Shown here piece after piece: positions 1 through 5,811 of a stretch of DNA of 7,350 nt (its first letter is position 1; every line of letters begins with the position of its first letter). Source of the DNA: a bacterium (GTDB lineage Bacteria > Gemmatimonadota > Gemmatimonadetes > Gemmatimonadales > Gemmatimonadaceae); NCBI GenBank assembly GCA_021802745.1, contig JAJZRK010000162.1:1-7350 (forward strand), given 5' to 3'. Below the pieces are notes generated by a model. It saw only the letters and a program-made list of their open reading frames with translations. It did no database searches and was not told the origin of the DNA. The translations under genes and the position numbers were made by a program.

Positions 1-3
1 GGC

Positions 4-73
4 CATCTCACATCTCACATCTCACGTCTCACGTCTCACATCTCACGTCTCCCTTCTCTCATCTCAAATCTCT
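4..73. repeat. Degenerate 7-bp tandem repeat (CRTCTCA) upstream of the receptor gene
   Basis: Ten back-to-back heptamers can be read from position 4 to 73. Units 1-3 and 6 are CATCTCA, units 4 and 5 are CGTCTCA, unit 7 is CGTCTCC, unit 8 CTTCTCT, unit 9 CATCTCA and unit 10 AATCTCT. The tract is purine-poor on the + strand and stops 9 bases before the ATG of the receptor gene. It may begin outside the window, because only three bases precede the first unit. No promoter element or Shine-Dalgarno can be seen inside it. Repeat number could vary by slippage and change the leader length, but that is inference. It is not a CRISPR: there are no spacers. Confidence 0.85.
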
Positions 74-82
74 CCCCCAACC

Positions 83-2014
83 ATGCGTCCCCTCTACTTC
101 CTCCTCGCCATCCCCTCCGCGCTCATCGCGCAGACGACGTCCGTCCCGCTCACGCCGGTCGTCGTCACCGCCACGCGCGTGGAAAGCGCCGTTCGCGCTC
201 CCGCCACGGTGGCGGTGCTCTCCGGCGATTCGCTGCGCGCGCGCGGCATCGTGCGCCTCGGCGACGCGCTGCAACTCGTCCCCGGGCTCACCGTCGTCAC
301 GAGCTCCTCCATTGGTTCGCAGTCGTCGCTGTTCCTGCGTGGCGGGCAGGCCAACTACGTGCGCGTGCTGCTCGATGGCGTGCCGCTCAACGAGCCGGGC
401 GGTGCCTTGGATCTGAGCGCGCTGACGCTCGACAACATCGAGCGCGTGGAGGTGGTGCGCGGGCCGGCGAGCGTGCTGTACGGCGCCGATGCCGTCACCG
501 GGGTCATCCAGCTGGTGTCACGGGCCGGTGTGGGCGCGCCCCGTGCGGCGGTGTCGCTCGATGGCGGCTCGTATGGCCAGCGTGAGGCGGCGCTGTCGGC
601 GTCCGCGGGACGGCGCGCCGTCGGCTTCAGCGCGGCCGTGGCCGATCGCGCCGCCTCGGGCATCCTGCCGTTCAACAACGCCACGCGGAACCAATCGGCC
701 AGCGCTTCGATGCGCCTGGCGCCCGGCGACCGCACCGAGGCGTCGTTCTCGGCGCGATGGCAGTCGGCGACGTATCACTATCCGACCGAGTCGGACGGCA
801 CCATCGGCGACCACAACGCGGAGAGCAGCTCCCGTCGCCTCACGCTGGCCCTGTCGGGGCGGCACCGGTTCAGCGACCGCGTCTCCACCGCGTGGACCTT
901 CGCGTCGAGTGAACACACGCCGCGCAGCAGCGACGGCCCCGACACCGCCGCCGACACGCTGGGCTTCTATGGCTTCTACTCCCACGGTGCCGTGACGCGC
1001 CGGTCGGCCGACGTGCGCACGACCGTGCGTGCCGGCGCAACGCAGGCGGTGACGATCGGCGCCGAAGCCTCACGCGACCACGAGCGGTCGTCGTCGCTCT
1101 CTCTCAGCGAATACGGACGCGTCGCCGGTTCCTTTGTGGCCGCGCGCAATGATCGCGCCCTCTATGTCCAGGCGCTCGGCACCGTGCTCGGCCGCGGGAG
1201 CTACCAGTTCGGCGCCCGGCTCGACGACAACAGCGCCTTCGGCACCTTCCGGACCGCACGCCTCGGCGCGGCCTGGCAGTTGACGGCGGCGTGGCGCGTG
1301 CGCGCCGCCGCGGGCACGGCGTTTCGCGCCCCCAGCTTCTTCGAGAACTTCGCCACCGGGTACGTGCGCGGGAACCCGTCGCTCGCCCCCGAGCGCACGC
1401 ACAGCCGGGAGCTGGCGTTCGACGGCATCGTCGGCGCGCTCGCGCTGAGCGTGACCGCATACCAGCAGCGGTTTCGCGACCTGATCCAGTACAACGCACG
1501 GACGATGAGCCCGCTTGCCCCCAACTATGTGAATGTCGCCGGCGCCAATGCCGACGGCGTCGAGGGAGAGGCAGCCTTCGGCCTCGGCGGCGCGACACGG
1601 GCGCGGCTTGCCTACGCCTACTCCCGCACGCGCGTGACCGACGCCGGATTTGACGAGGGCGCCGGCGCAACCTTCGTGCGGGGCGAGCCGCTTATTCGCC
1701 GCCCGGCGCACACGGCGCGCGTCGAGCTGTCGCGCCCCGTCGGTGGTCGCGCCGATTTCACCGTCGGCGCCGCGTACACCGGAGCGTCGCACGACCGCGA
1801 CTTCGCCGCGTGGCCAGCGCAGCCGGTCGTGCTCCGCGCGCGCACGCTCGTGGACCTGTCGGCCAGCCTCCGGCTCACCGGGCCAGGTGCGCGAGTGCCG
1901 GTGCAGGCGCGCCTGCGCGGCGACAACCTCACGGGCGTCGAGTATCAGGGCATCTTCGGTTTCCGGGCACCGGGGCGTTCGCTGCGTGTCGGCCTCACCA
2001 TCGGCCAGCCGTAG
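83..2014 (+). CDS. TonB-dependent outer-membrane receptor, BtuB/vitamin B12 type
   Basis: A 643-residue outer-membrane transporter that would import a scarce ligand using TonB-ExbBD energy. A short signal peptide (about residues 1-17, MRPLYFLLAIPSALIAQ) is followed by a TonB box-like segment, PVVVTATR (25-32). The plug domain (about 36-149) carries FLRGG (84-88), LDGVPLN (97-103) and the IERVEVVRGP...YGADAVTGVI stretch (119-142). The beta-barrel fills the rest and includes the family signature FRAP (414-417) with NPSLAPE (431-437). Length and plug sequence are closest to BtuB-like cobalamin receptors (about 600-650 residues). Substrate cannot be fixed: no cobalamin riboswitch is visible in the 82 bases upstream and no partner genes (btuCDF, tonB) are in view. 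The protein ends ...VGLTIGQP, lacking the terminal aromatic residue usual for barrel proteins. No Shine-Dalgarno precedes the ATG, but this start is needed for the signal peptide. Stop is TAG. Confidence 0.93.
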   Translation: MRPLYFLLAIPSALIAQTTSVPLTPVVVTATRVESAVRAPATVAVLSGDSLRARGIVRLGDALQLVPGLTVVTSSSIGSQSSLFLRGGQANYVRVLLDGVPLNEPGGALDLSALTLDNIERVEVVRGPASVLYGADAVTGVIQLVSRAGVGAPRAAVSLDGGSYGQREAALSASAGRRAVGFSAAVADRAASGILPFNNATRNQSASASMRLAPGDRTEASFSARWQSATYHYPTESDGTIGDHNAESSSRRLTLALSGRHRFSDRVSTAWTFASSEHTPRSSDGPDTAADTLGFYGFYSHGAVTRRSADVRTTVRAGATQAVTIGAEASRDHERSSSLSLSEYGRVAGSFVAARNDRALYVQALGTVLGRGSYQFGARLDDNSAFGTFRTARLGAAWQLTAAWRVRAAAGTAFRAPSFFENFATGYVRGNPSLAPERTHSRELAFDGIVGALALSVTAYQQRFRDLIQYNARTMSPLAPNYVNVAGANADGVEGEAAFGLGGATRARLAYAYSRTRVTDAGFDEGAGATFVRGEPLIRRPAHTARVELSRPVGGRADFTVGAAYTGASHDRDFAAWPAQPVVLRARTLVDLSASLRLTGPGARVPVQARLRGDNLTGVEYQGIFGFRAPGRSLRVGLTIGQP

Positions 2015-2033
2015 CCCGCGGTATCTTCAAGGG

Positions 2034-2079
2034 GATTGTCTGGTGCGGCGGGCCCCAGCGCCGCCCGCACCAGGCAATC
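2034..2079 (+). terminator. Strong GC-rich hairpin after the receptor gene, terminator-like but without a T-run
   Basis: GATTGTCTGGTGCGG (2034-2048) pairs with CCGCACCAGGCAATC (2065-2079), 15 consecutive pairs with one G-T wobble. About three more pairs extend inward (2049-2051 with 2061-2063) around one bulged base. It starts 20 bases after the receptor stop codon and 66 bases before the recO start, the expected place for a transcription end. The sequence after the stem (GCCAGTCGG) has no run of T, so it is not a classical intrinsic terminator. It could be a U-less terminator, a 3'-end stabiliser for the receptor mRNA, or a mobile palindromic repeat. The arms are seen directly; the role is inferred. 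Confidence 0.5.
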
Positions 2080-2084
2080 GCCAG

Positions 2085-2141
2085 TCGGAATCCGGCATCG
2101 TAGTCCACAGTCGCAATCCGAATTCCTGATCCTCAATCGTC
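2085..2141. repeat. Degenerate 13-bp tandem repeat upstream of recO
   Basis: TC dinucleotides recur at alternating 6- and 7-base spacing from 2085 to 2137, which resolves into 13-mers: TCGGAATCCGGCA (2085), TCGTAGTCCACAG (2098), TCGCAATCCGAAT (2111), TCCTGATCCTCAA (2124) and a partial TCGTC at 2137. The approximate consensus is TCGNAATCCNNAN. The tract ends five bases before the recO ATG and fills the place where a Shine-Dalgarno would sit. It resembles the heptamer tract upstream of the receptor gene in style (short, degenerate, T/C-phased, abutting a start codon) but not in unit sequence. Identity between units is low, so it may be an old, decayed array. Confidence 0.55.
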
Positions 2142-2145
2142 CCCG

Positions 2146-2907
2146 ATGCCGCTCGTCACCACCGACGCCCTTGTCCTGCACGCCTTCGACTACCGCGAGA
2201 CGTCGCGCATTGTGCGGCTGATCACGCGGGATCTGGGGATTGTGTCGGTGATCGCGCGCGGGGCGCGGCGTCCGCGCAGCAAGTTCGGGGCGGCGCTCGA
2301 CCTCTTCGCCGGCGGCGAGGCGCAGCTGATGACGACGTCCGGTCGCGACCTGCATACGCTGACCGGGTTCGAAGCCACCCGGTCGCGCCCCGCGCTCGCG
2401 GCCTCGCTCGACCGCTTCGCGGCGGCGGCCGCCATCGCCGAGCTGCTGCTGCGCTTCGCGCCGGAGCAGGAAGATCCCGGTCTCCTCGATGCCACGCTCG
2501 ACGCGCTCGACGCGCTCGAGGTCGCGCCGCCCGGCGCCGCGGCGCCCGTGGCCCTCGGCGGCGCATGGTCGCTCGTCGCCGAGCTGGGCTTCGCGCCGTC
2601 ACTCGACGAATGCGTGTCGTGCCACGCCGCCATCGAACCAGCGGCGACGGTCGCCTTCAATCACCGCTCGGGTGGGGCGCTCTGCCCAGCGTGTGCCCGG
2701 CAATCGCCCGGGGCGCGCACGCTGCCGCCCGAGGCGCGCGCGGCCATCCGCACGTGGCTCGGCCGCCTGCCATCGCCCGCGCTCGACGAACCCAATGTGC
2801 GGGCGCACCAGCGCCTGCTGCGCGAGTTCCTCGAGGAACACCTCACCGACGGCGGGCGCCCGCTGCGCGCGCTCCTCGCGTGGGAGCGGCACGAGGTGGA
2901 CGCATGA
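2146..2907 (+). CDS. recO: DNA repair protein RecO (recombination mediator)
   Basis: RecO acts in the cytoplasm in RecFOR recombinational repair: it binds single-stranded DNA and, with RecR, helps load RecA onto SSB-coated gaps; it can also anneal strands. The 253 residues match the family's usual length (about 240-260). The N-terminal OB-fold is recognisable from the opening [20 protein letters not shown] and from [13 protein letters not shown] (35-47). The helical C-terminal half carries a zinc-finger-like set of four cysteines, C156-x2-C159 and C180-x2-C183, found in many but not all RecO proteins. The start at 2146 gives the standard N-terminus, although no Shine-Dalgarno precedes it and a 13-bp repeat occupies the leader. 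Its TGA stop overlaps the selB start (ATGA), so the two are very likely cotranscribed and translationally coupled. RecO and SelB have no known functional link. Confidence 0.95.
   Translation: MPLVTTDALVLHAFDYRETSRIVRLITRDLGIVSVIARGARRPRSKFGAALDLFAGGEAQLMTTSGRDLHTLTGFEATRSRPALAASLDRFAAAAAIAELLLRFAPEQEDPGLLDATLDALDALEVAPPGAAAPVALGGAWSLVAELGFAPSLDECVSCHAAIEPAATVAFNHRSGGALCPACARQSPGARTLPPEARAAIRTWLGRLPSPALDEPNVRAHQRLLREFLEEHLTDGGRPLRALLAWERHEVDA
2893..2897 (+). promoter_or_regulatory. Shine-Dalgarno of selB, inside the 3' end of recO
   Basis: GAGGT at 2893-2897 lies six bases before the ATG at 2904, a good ribosome-binding site embedded in the last recO codons. It supports the selB start at 2904 rather than any in-frame upstream ATG and fits reinitiation by ribosomes finishing recO. 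Confidence 0.65.
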
Positions 2908-4805
2908 TCCTCGGGACCGCCGGGCACATTGACCACGGCAAGACGGCGCTCGTCCGCGCGCTCACCGGCGTGGACACCGACCGCCTCCCCGAGGAGAGGC
3001 GCCGCGGCATCACCATCGAGCTGGGCTTCGCGCCGCTGGTGCTCGACGGTATCGGCACGATCGGTGTGGTGGATGTGCCGGGGCACGAGGCGTTCGTGCG
3101 CACCATGCTCGCCGGCGCGGCCGGCATTGACCTCGCGCTACTCGTCGTGGCGGCCGACGAGGGCGTGATGCCGCAGACGCGGGAGCACCTCGCCATTCTC
3201 GGCGCGCTTGGTGTGCGCGGCGGCGTCGTGGCGCTCACCAAGTCGGACCTCGTGGACGACGAGATGCGGGCGCTGGCGGCAGACGATGTCGCCGCCCTGC
3301 TGGGAGGTTCTGCGCTCGCCGACGCGCCCGTGATTGCCGTCTCCGCGCGCACGGGCGACGGGCTCGACGCCCTGCGGCGCGCGCTCGCCGACGCGGCCGC
3401 GGCCGTGCCGGCGCGCGATGCCACCGACCTCTTCCGCATGCCCGTTGACCGCGTCTTCACCGTGCGCGGCACTGGCACGGTGGTCACCGGCACCGTGTGG
3501 AGCGGGCGCGTGCGCCGCGACGATGCGCTGCGCGCCTTCCCGGGCGGAGCCGTCTTGCGCGTGCGCGGCGTGGAGACGCACGGACATGCGGCCGATGCCG
3601 GTGAGGCGGGGCAGCGGGTCGCCATCGCGCTCGCCGGTGCGGAGCGCGACACCCTGTCGCGTGGCGGCGTGCTCGTGGCGGCGGGCGACGGATGGACCGA
3701 GCACGACCGCCTGCGCGCCGACATTGTGCTCTTCGACGACGCGGCGGTGACGCTCACCGCGCGCACGCGCGTGCGCCTGCACCTCGGGACGTCCGACGTC
3801 GGGGCTCGCGTGGTGGCGCGCGGCGGGCCGGTGCGTCCCGGCGTCACGGTTCCGGTGCGCGTGGTGCTCGACCACCCGCTCCTCGCACGCGGCGGTGACC
3901 GCTTCGTGCTGCGCTCGGCCTCACCCGTGGCGACCATCGGCGGCGGCGTCCTGACCGATCCAGCGCCGGCATTCCGGCGTTCGCCGCCATTCGACGCGTC
4001 GGGGGCCACGCCTGCGCAGCGCCTGCGATGGATGGTGGATGAAGAAGCCAGCCGCGGCGTTCGGGAGGACGCACTGCCGCTGCGGCTCGGTCTCACGCCG
4101 GCGGAATGCGACGCCGTCGTGCGGCAGCAGTCCGACGACATCATCCGCGTCGGCCCGGTGCTCACGCTGCGTGCGCGGCTCGAGCACGCGCGCGATGTGT
4201 TGATAGACGCCATTGACGCCGGCCACGCGGCGCGCCCGCTGGACCGCGGCGTGCCGCTGCAGCCGCTGCGCGCGGGCCTCGGCGTCGGCGCGGCCCTCGC
4301 CGACGAGGTGCTGCGGCTGGCGGTAGAGCAGGGCGCGGTCACGATTGCCGATGGGCTGGCGGCGCGCGCCGGGTGGCAGCCCAGACTGGCCCCTGCCGAC
4401 CGCGAAGCCCTCGACGCCATCATGAGACAGTTGGCGGCGGCGGGGATTGAACCGCCGGCCATGGACGAAATTGCCGCGATTGGTGGCCCCCGGACGCCGG
4501 CGTTGCTCCGCATGCTCGAACGGGAAGGGCGGGTGGTGCAGGTCGGCGAGCAGCGGTACCTCACCCCCGCCGCCTGGCGTGGGGCGCTGCGCAAGCTCCG
4601 CGACAGCACTCGTGAGGATCGCCAGTACGCGGCTGGTGAGATTCGGGAAATATTCGGTGTAAGCCGGAAGTTCTCGATTCCCCTGATCGAGGGTTGCGAC
4701 CGGCTTGGCGTCTCCTCGAGGGTGGGCGACGGGCGGCGATTCCATTGGGACCACCTGAACCCGGCCATTGCCTCGTTCCTTGACAGTCCCGCGAACGAAC
4801 CCTAG
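2904..4805 (+). CDS. selB: Selenocysteine-specific elongation factor SelB
   Basis: SelB is a GTPase that delivers selenocysteinyl-tRNA(Sec) to ribosomes at UGA codons marked by a SECIS hairpin in the mRNA. The protein is 633 residues, close to E. coli SelB (614). The EF-Tu-like G domain shows G1 GHIDHGKT (7-14), the SelB-typical [19 protein letters not shown] (24-42), G3 DVPGH (57-61), G4 TKSD (112-115; SelB commonly has T where EF-Tu has N) and G5 SA (147-148). Domain II has [17 protein letters not shown] (181-197). Domain III has GDRFVLR with TIGGG (344-348). The C-terminal part, from about 385, is the winged-helix region that binds SECIS RNA, ending with the diagnostic GVSRKF (585-590) and RVGDGRRF. 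The reading frame stays open upstream, but homology, the Shine-Dalgarno and the ATGA overlap with recO all place the start at 2904. The stop is TAG. selA, selC and selD are not in this window. Confidence 0.95.
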   Translation: MILGTAGHIDHGKTALVRALTGVDTDRLPEERRRGITIELGFAPLVLDGIGTIGVVDVPGHEAFVRTMLAGAAGIDLALLVVAADEGVMPQTREHLAILGALGVRGGVVALTKSDLVDDEMRALAADDVAALLGGSALADAPVIAVSARTGDGLDALRRALADAAAAVPARDATDLFRMPVDRVFTVRGTGTVVTGTVWSGRVRRDDALRAFPGGAVLRVRGVETHGHAADAGEAGQRVAIALAGAERDTLSRGGVLVAAGDGWTEHDRLRADIVLFDDAAVTLTARTRVRLHLGTSDVGARVVARGGPVRPGVTVPVRVVLDHPLLARGGDRFVLRSASPVATIGGGVLTDPAPAFRRSPPFDASGATPAQRLRWMVDEEASRGVREDALPLRLGLTPAECDAVVRQQSDDIIRVGPVLTLRARLEHARDVLIDAIDAGHAARPLDRGVPLQPLRAGLGVGAALADEVLRLAVEQGAVTIADGLAARAGWQPRLAPADREALDAIMRQLAAAGIEPPAMDEIAAIGGPRTPALLRMLEREGRVVQVGEQRYLTPAAWRGALRKLRDSTREDRQYAAGEIREIFGVSRKFSIPLIEGCDRLGVSSRVGDGRRFHWDHLNPAIASFLDSPANEP

Positions 4806-4808
4806 GTT
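4780..4808 (+). promoter_or_regulatory. Candidate sigma70-type promoter for the small secreted protein
   Basis: A perfect -35 hexamer TTGACA (4780-4785) is followed, after a 17-base spacer, by TAGGTT (4803-4808). The -10 keeps the three most conserved bases (T1, A2, T6) but has G at positions 3 and 4. The -35 lies in the last selB codons and the -10 overlaps the selB TAG stop. It would start transcription near 4815, giving a leader of about 75 bases. A 10-bp palindrome, ATTGGCCAAT (4813-4822), sits at the expected start site and could be an operator; that is speculative. Confidence 0.5.
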
Positions 4809-4877
4809 GGTTATTGGCCAATCACATCCACACTCATACCTAGAGGAGAGACATCAACCGATCCTGAATTGTCTGAA

Positions 4878-4883
4878 AAGGAG
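4878..4883 (+). promoter_or_regulatory. Strong Shine-Dalgarno of the small secreted protein
   Basis: AAGGAG at 4878-4883 stands five bases before the ATG at 4889. It is the best ribosome-binding site in the window and contrasts with the receptor, recO and clpB starts, which lack one. It fixes the start of this gene and suggests efficient translation. Confidence 0.8.
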
Positions 4884-4888
4884 TTACG

Positions 4889-5329
4889 ATGAGGTATCGT
4901 TGGGCAGCACTCCTAGCGGTGCTGACCCTCGCCCTCACGCCACAGCTTGGGACTGCTCAGGGTAGTTCGAGCCAGGCCAAGCGACCCGCAGTAACGCTGG
5001 GCCAGAATTTCCCAAACCCGTTCAACCCGGAAACCAGGATTCCCTTTGGCATCGAGTGCAAGGAGGATCCGAACCAGCAGTTCAAGGTTTCCGTCCGCGT
5101 CTACAACCAGATCGCACAGTTTGTCGCGGTCCCGGTGCTTCAGGGAGGAACGGGAAATGTGGCAGGGGGTCAACCGCTGGAGAACGTATTGCTGACGTGC
5201 GGCCAGTACACGGCGTACTGGAATGGCAACTACCGCAATACAAACCACGAAGTGGCCTCGGGCATCTATCTGTATATTCTCGAGGTGGACGGTCAGCGAA
5301 CCGTCAAGAAGATGTTGATTACCAAGTAG
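4889..5329 (+). CDS. Small secreted protein consisting of a T9SS/FlgD-Ig-like C-terminal sorting domain
   Basis: A 146-residue exported protein. Residues 1-23 form a clear signal peptide (MRYRWAALLAVLTLALTPQL, cleavage likely after GTA); there is no lipobox cysteine. After a short linker the rest is one beta-sandwich domain of the kind usually found at the end of large secreted proteins. It opens with LGQNFPNPFNPET (37-49), has a middle strand VSVRVYNQIAQFV (67-79), then YTAYWNG (107-113), and closes with VASGIYLYILEVDGQRTVKK (122-141) and MLITK. In Bacteroidetes and relatives such domains direct export and surface attachment through type IX secretion; others are annotated as FlgD Ig-like. 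Here no passenger domain precedes it. C57 and C104 could form a disulfide. Base composition is visibly less GC-rich than the neighbours. Promoter, strong Shine-Dalgarno and own terminator make it a single-gene unit. The role is unknown: surface protein, structural subunit or sorting decoy are all possible. Confidence 0.85.
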   Translation: MRYRWAALLAVLTLALTPQLGTAQGSSSQAKRPAVTLGQNFPNPFNPETRIPFGIECKEDPNQQFKVSVRVYNQIAQFVAVPVLQGGTGNVAGGQPLENVLLTCGQYTAYWNGNYRNTNHEVASGIYLYILEVDGQRTVKKMLITK

Positions 5330-5337
5330 CAAATTGG

Positions 5338-5377
5338 GACCGCCGGGGAGACCATCCACCTCCCCGGCGGTCTTTTT
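5338..5377 (+). terminator. Intrinsic terminator of the small secreted protein gene
   Basis: A perfect 13-bp stem, GACCGCCGGGGAG (5338-5350) with CTCCCCGGCGGTC (5360-5372), encloses a 9-base loop and is followed at once by five T (5373-5377). It begins eight bases after the TAG stop. This is a textbook Rho-independent terminator and separates the gene from the dehydrogenase remnant and clpB. Confidence 0.95.
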
Positions 5378-5396
5378 CGTGCGCGCCCTGGCCCCG

Positions 5397-5640
5397 ATGG
5401 TCCTCATCCGCGGTGCCGGGTCGGGCATGGGGCGTGCGCTCGCCCACTCGATGTGACGGATGCGCCGGACGTCGTGCGCGTCCTCGCCGACCTCGAGCGC
5501 AACGAGGCGCTCATCGTTTACCCGTTCTACGCCCAGGCGCTCTGGTGTGTGTGTGTCGCCCGATCTCGTGGGCGACAAAGTGGAGGGCCTCGCGCCGATG
5601 AAGAAGATTCGCGTCGAGTACCGTATAGTGGAGTACGCCC
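5397..5640 (+). pseudogene. Remnant of a short-chain dehydrogenase/reductase (SDR) gene, internally deleted and frameshifted
   Basis: An ATG at 5397 opens MVLIRGAGSGMGRALAHSM and ends at TGA 5454-5456. This resembles an SDR N-terminus, whose nucleotide-binding motif is normally TGxxxGxG, here with R in place of the T. From about 5450, in another frame, comes DVTDAPDVVRVLADLERN then EALIVYPFYAQALW (to 5544), which resembles the C-terminal region of SDRs that end in '...RN.ALIV.P...ALWWLYRLSP'. The match then returns to the first frame after a (GT)6 run, with SPDLVG (from 5556) and an unplaced KKIRVEYRIVEYAP tail. Functional SDRs are about 250-280 residues, so around 200 residues including the catalytic Tyr-x-x-x-Lys are missing. 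The right end is uncertain. No Shine-Dalgarno is present. Homology was judged by eye; a chance N-terminal match cannot be excluded, but both ends fit one family in the correct order. Confidence 0.5.
5545..5556. repeat. (GT)6 dinucleotide run at a frame change in the SDR remnant
   Basis: Six GT units lie exactly where the apparent homology passes from the ALW frame to the SPDLVG frame. Slippage in this run is a plausible cause of the frame change, although local loss of other bases would explain it too. Confidence 0.6.
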
Positions 5641-5811
5641 CTGCCGCCGAGGCGCACGATGCACGCAAGGCGGCGCGGTCAGGTGCCGGAACGGCGGGGC
5701 GGGGACGGCATCGAGATTGCACCGAAGTAGGGATGTCCGCCTCTCCCCTTCCTCCGCACTCCACTTCTCCCTCCGCACCAAGCCCCTGCACTCCTCCTCC
5801 TCCTTGGACCG
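5641..5811. other. Leader region of clpB with a pyrimidine-rich tract
   Basis: No gene is recognised here. From 5737 to 5805 the + strand is about 84% pyrimidine. CCTCCGCAC occurs at 5751-5759 and 5770-5778, GCACTCC at 5756-5762 and 5788-5794, and a (CTC)-type run lies at 5791-5803. The clpB start is therefore preceded by a C/T tract with only a weak GGA near it, not by a Shine-Dalgarno. No CIRCE element (TTAGCACTC-N9-GAGTGCTAA) and no convincing sigma32 promoter is visible, although clpB is heat-inducible in many bacteria. A lone -10-like TATAGT at 5624-5629 has no matching -35. Confidence 0.5.

Noticed and set aside
1..82. A CRISPR array or a cobalamin riboswitch upstream of the receptor
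   Set aside because: The units are contiguous 7-mers with no spacers, and the 82 bases contain no B12-box-like sequence or the needed length. A riboswitch further upstream is outside the window.
2905..3168. Selenocysteine read-through of the recO TGA into a longer RecO
   Set aside because: The extension in the recO frame is Arg/Ser/Pro-rich shadow sequence over selB, RecO is already full length, and no convincing SECIS hairpin was seen after the TGA.
2843..4768. A 641-codon open frame on the - strand opposite selB
   Set aside because: Its product is dominated by Ser, Arg, Ala, Pro and Thr without any domain. It is the usual antisense shadow of a high-G+C gene, and selB on the + strand is certain.
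5397..5480. The TGA at 5454 as a selenocysteine codon in a small selenoprotein
   Set aside because: The downstream in-frame residues look random, while the SDR-like sequence continues in a different frame, so a deletion with frameshift explains it better.
4913..5791. A 292-codon - strand frame across the small secreted gene, its terminator and the SDR remnant
   Set aside because: It crosses a clear + strand terminator and is antisense to a gene with signal peptide, SD and promoter. No family resemblance was seen.
5600..5811. A heat-shock promoter or CIRCE operator for clpB
   Set aside because: No inverted repeat of the CIRCE type and no CTTGAA/CCCCAT pair at suitable spacing could be found; TATAGT at 5624 alone is not enough.
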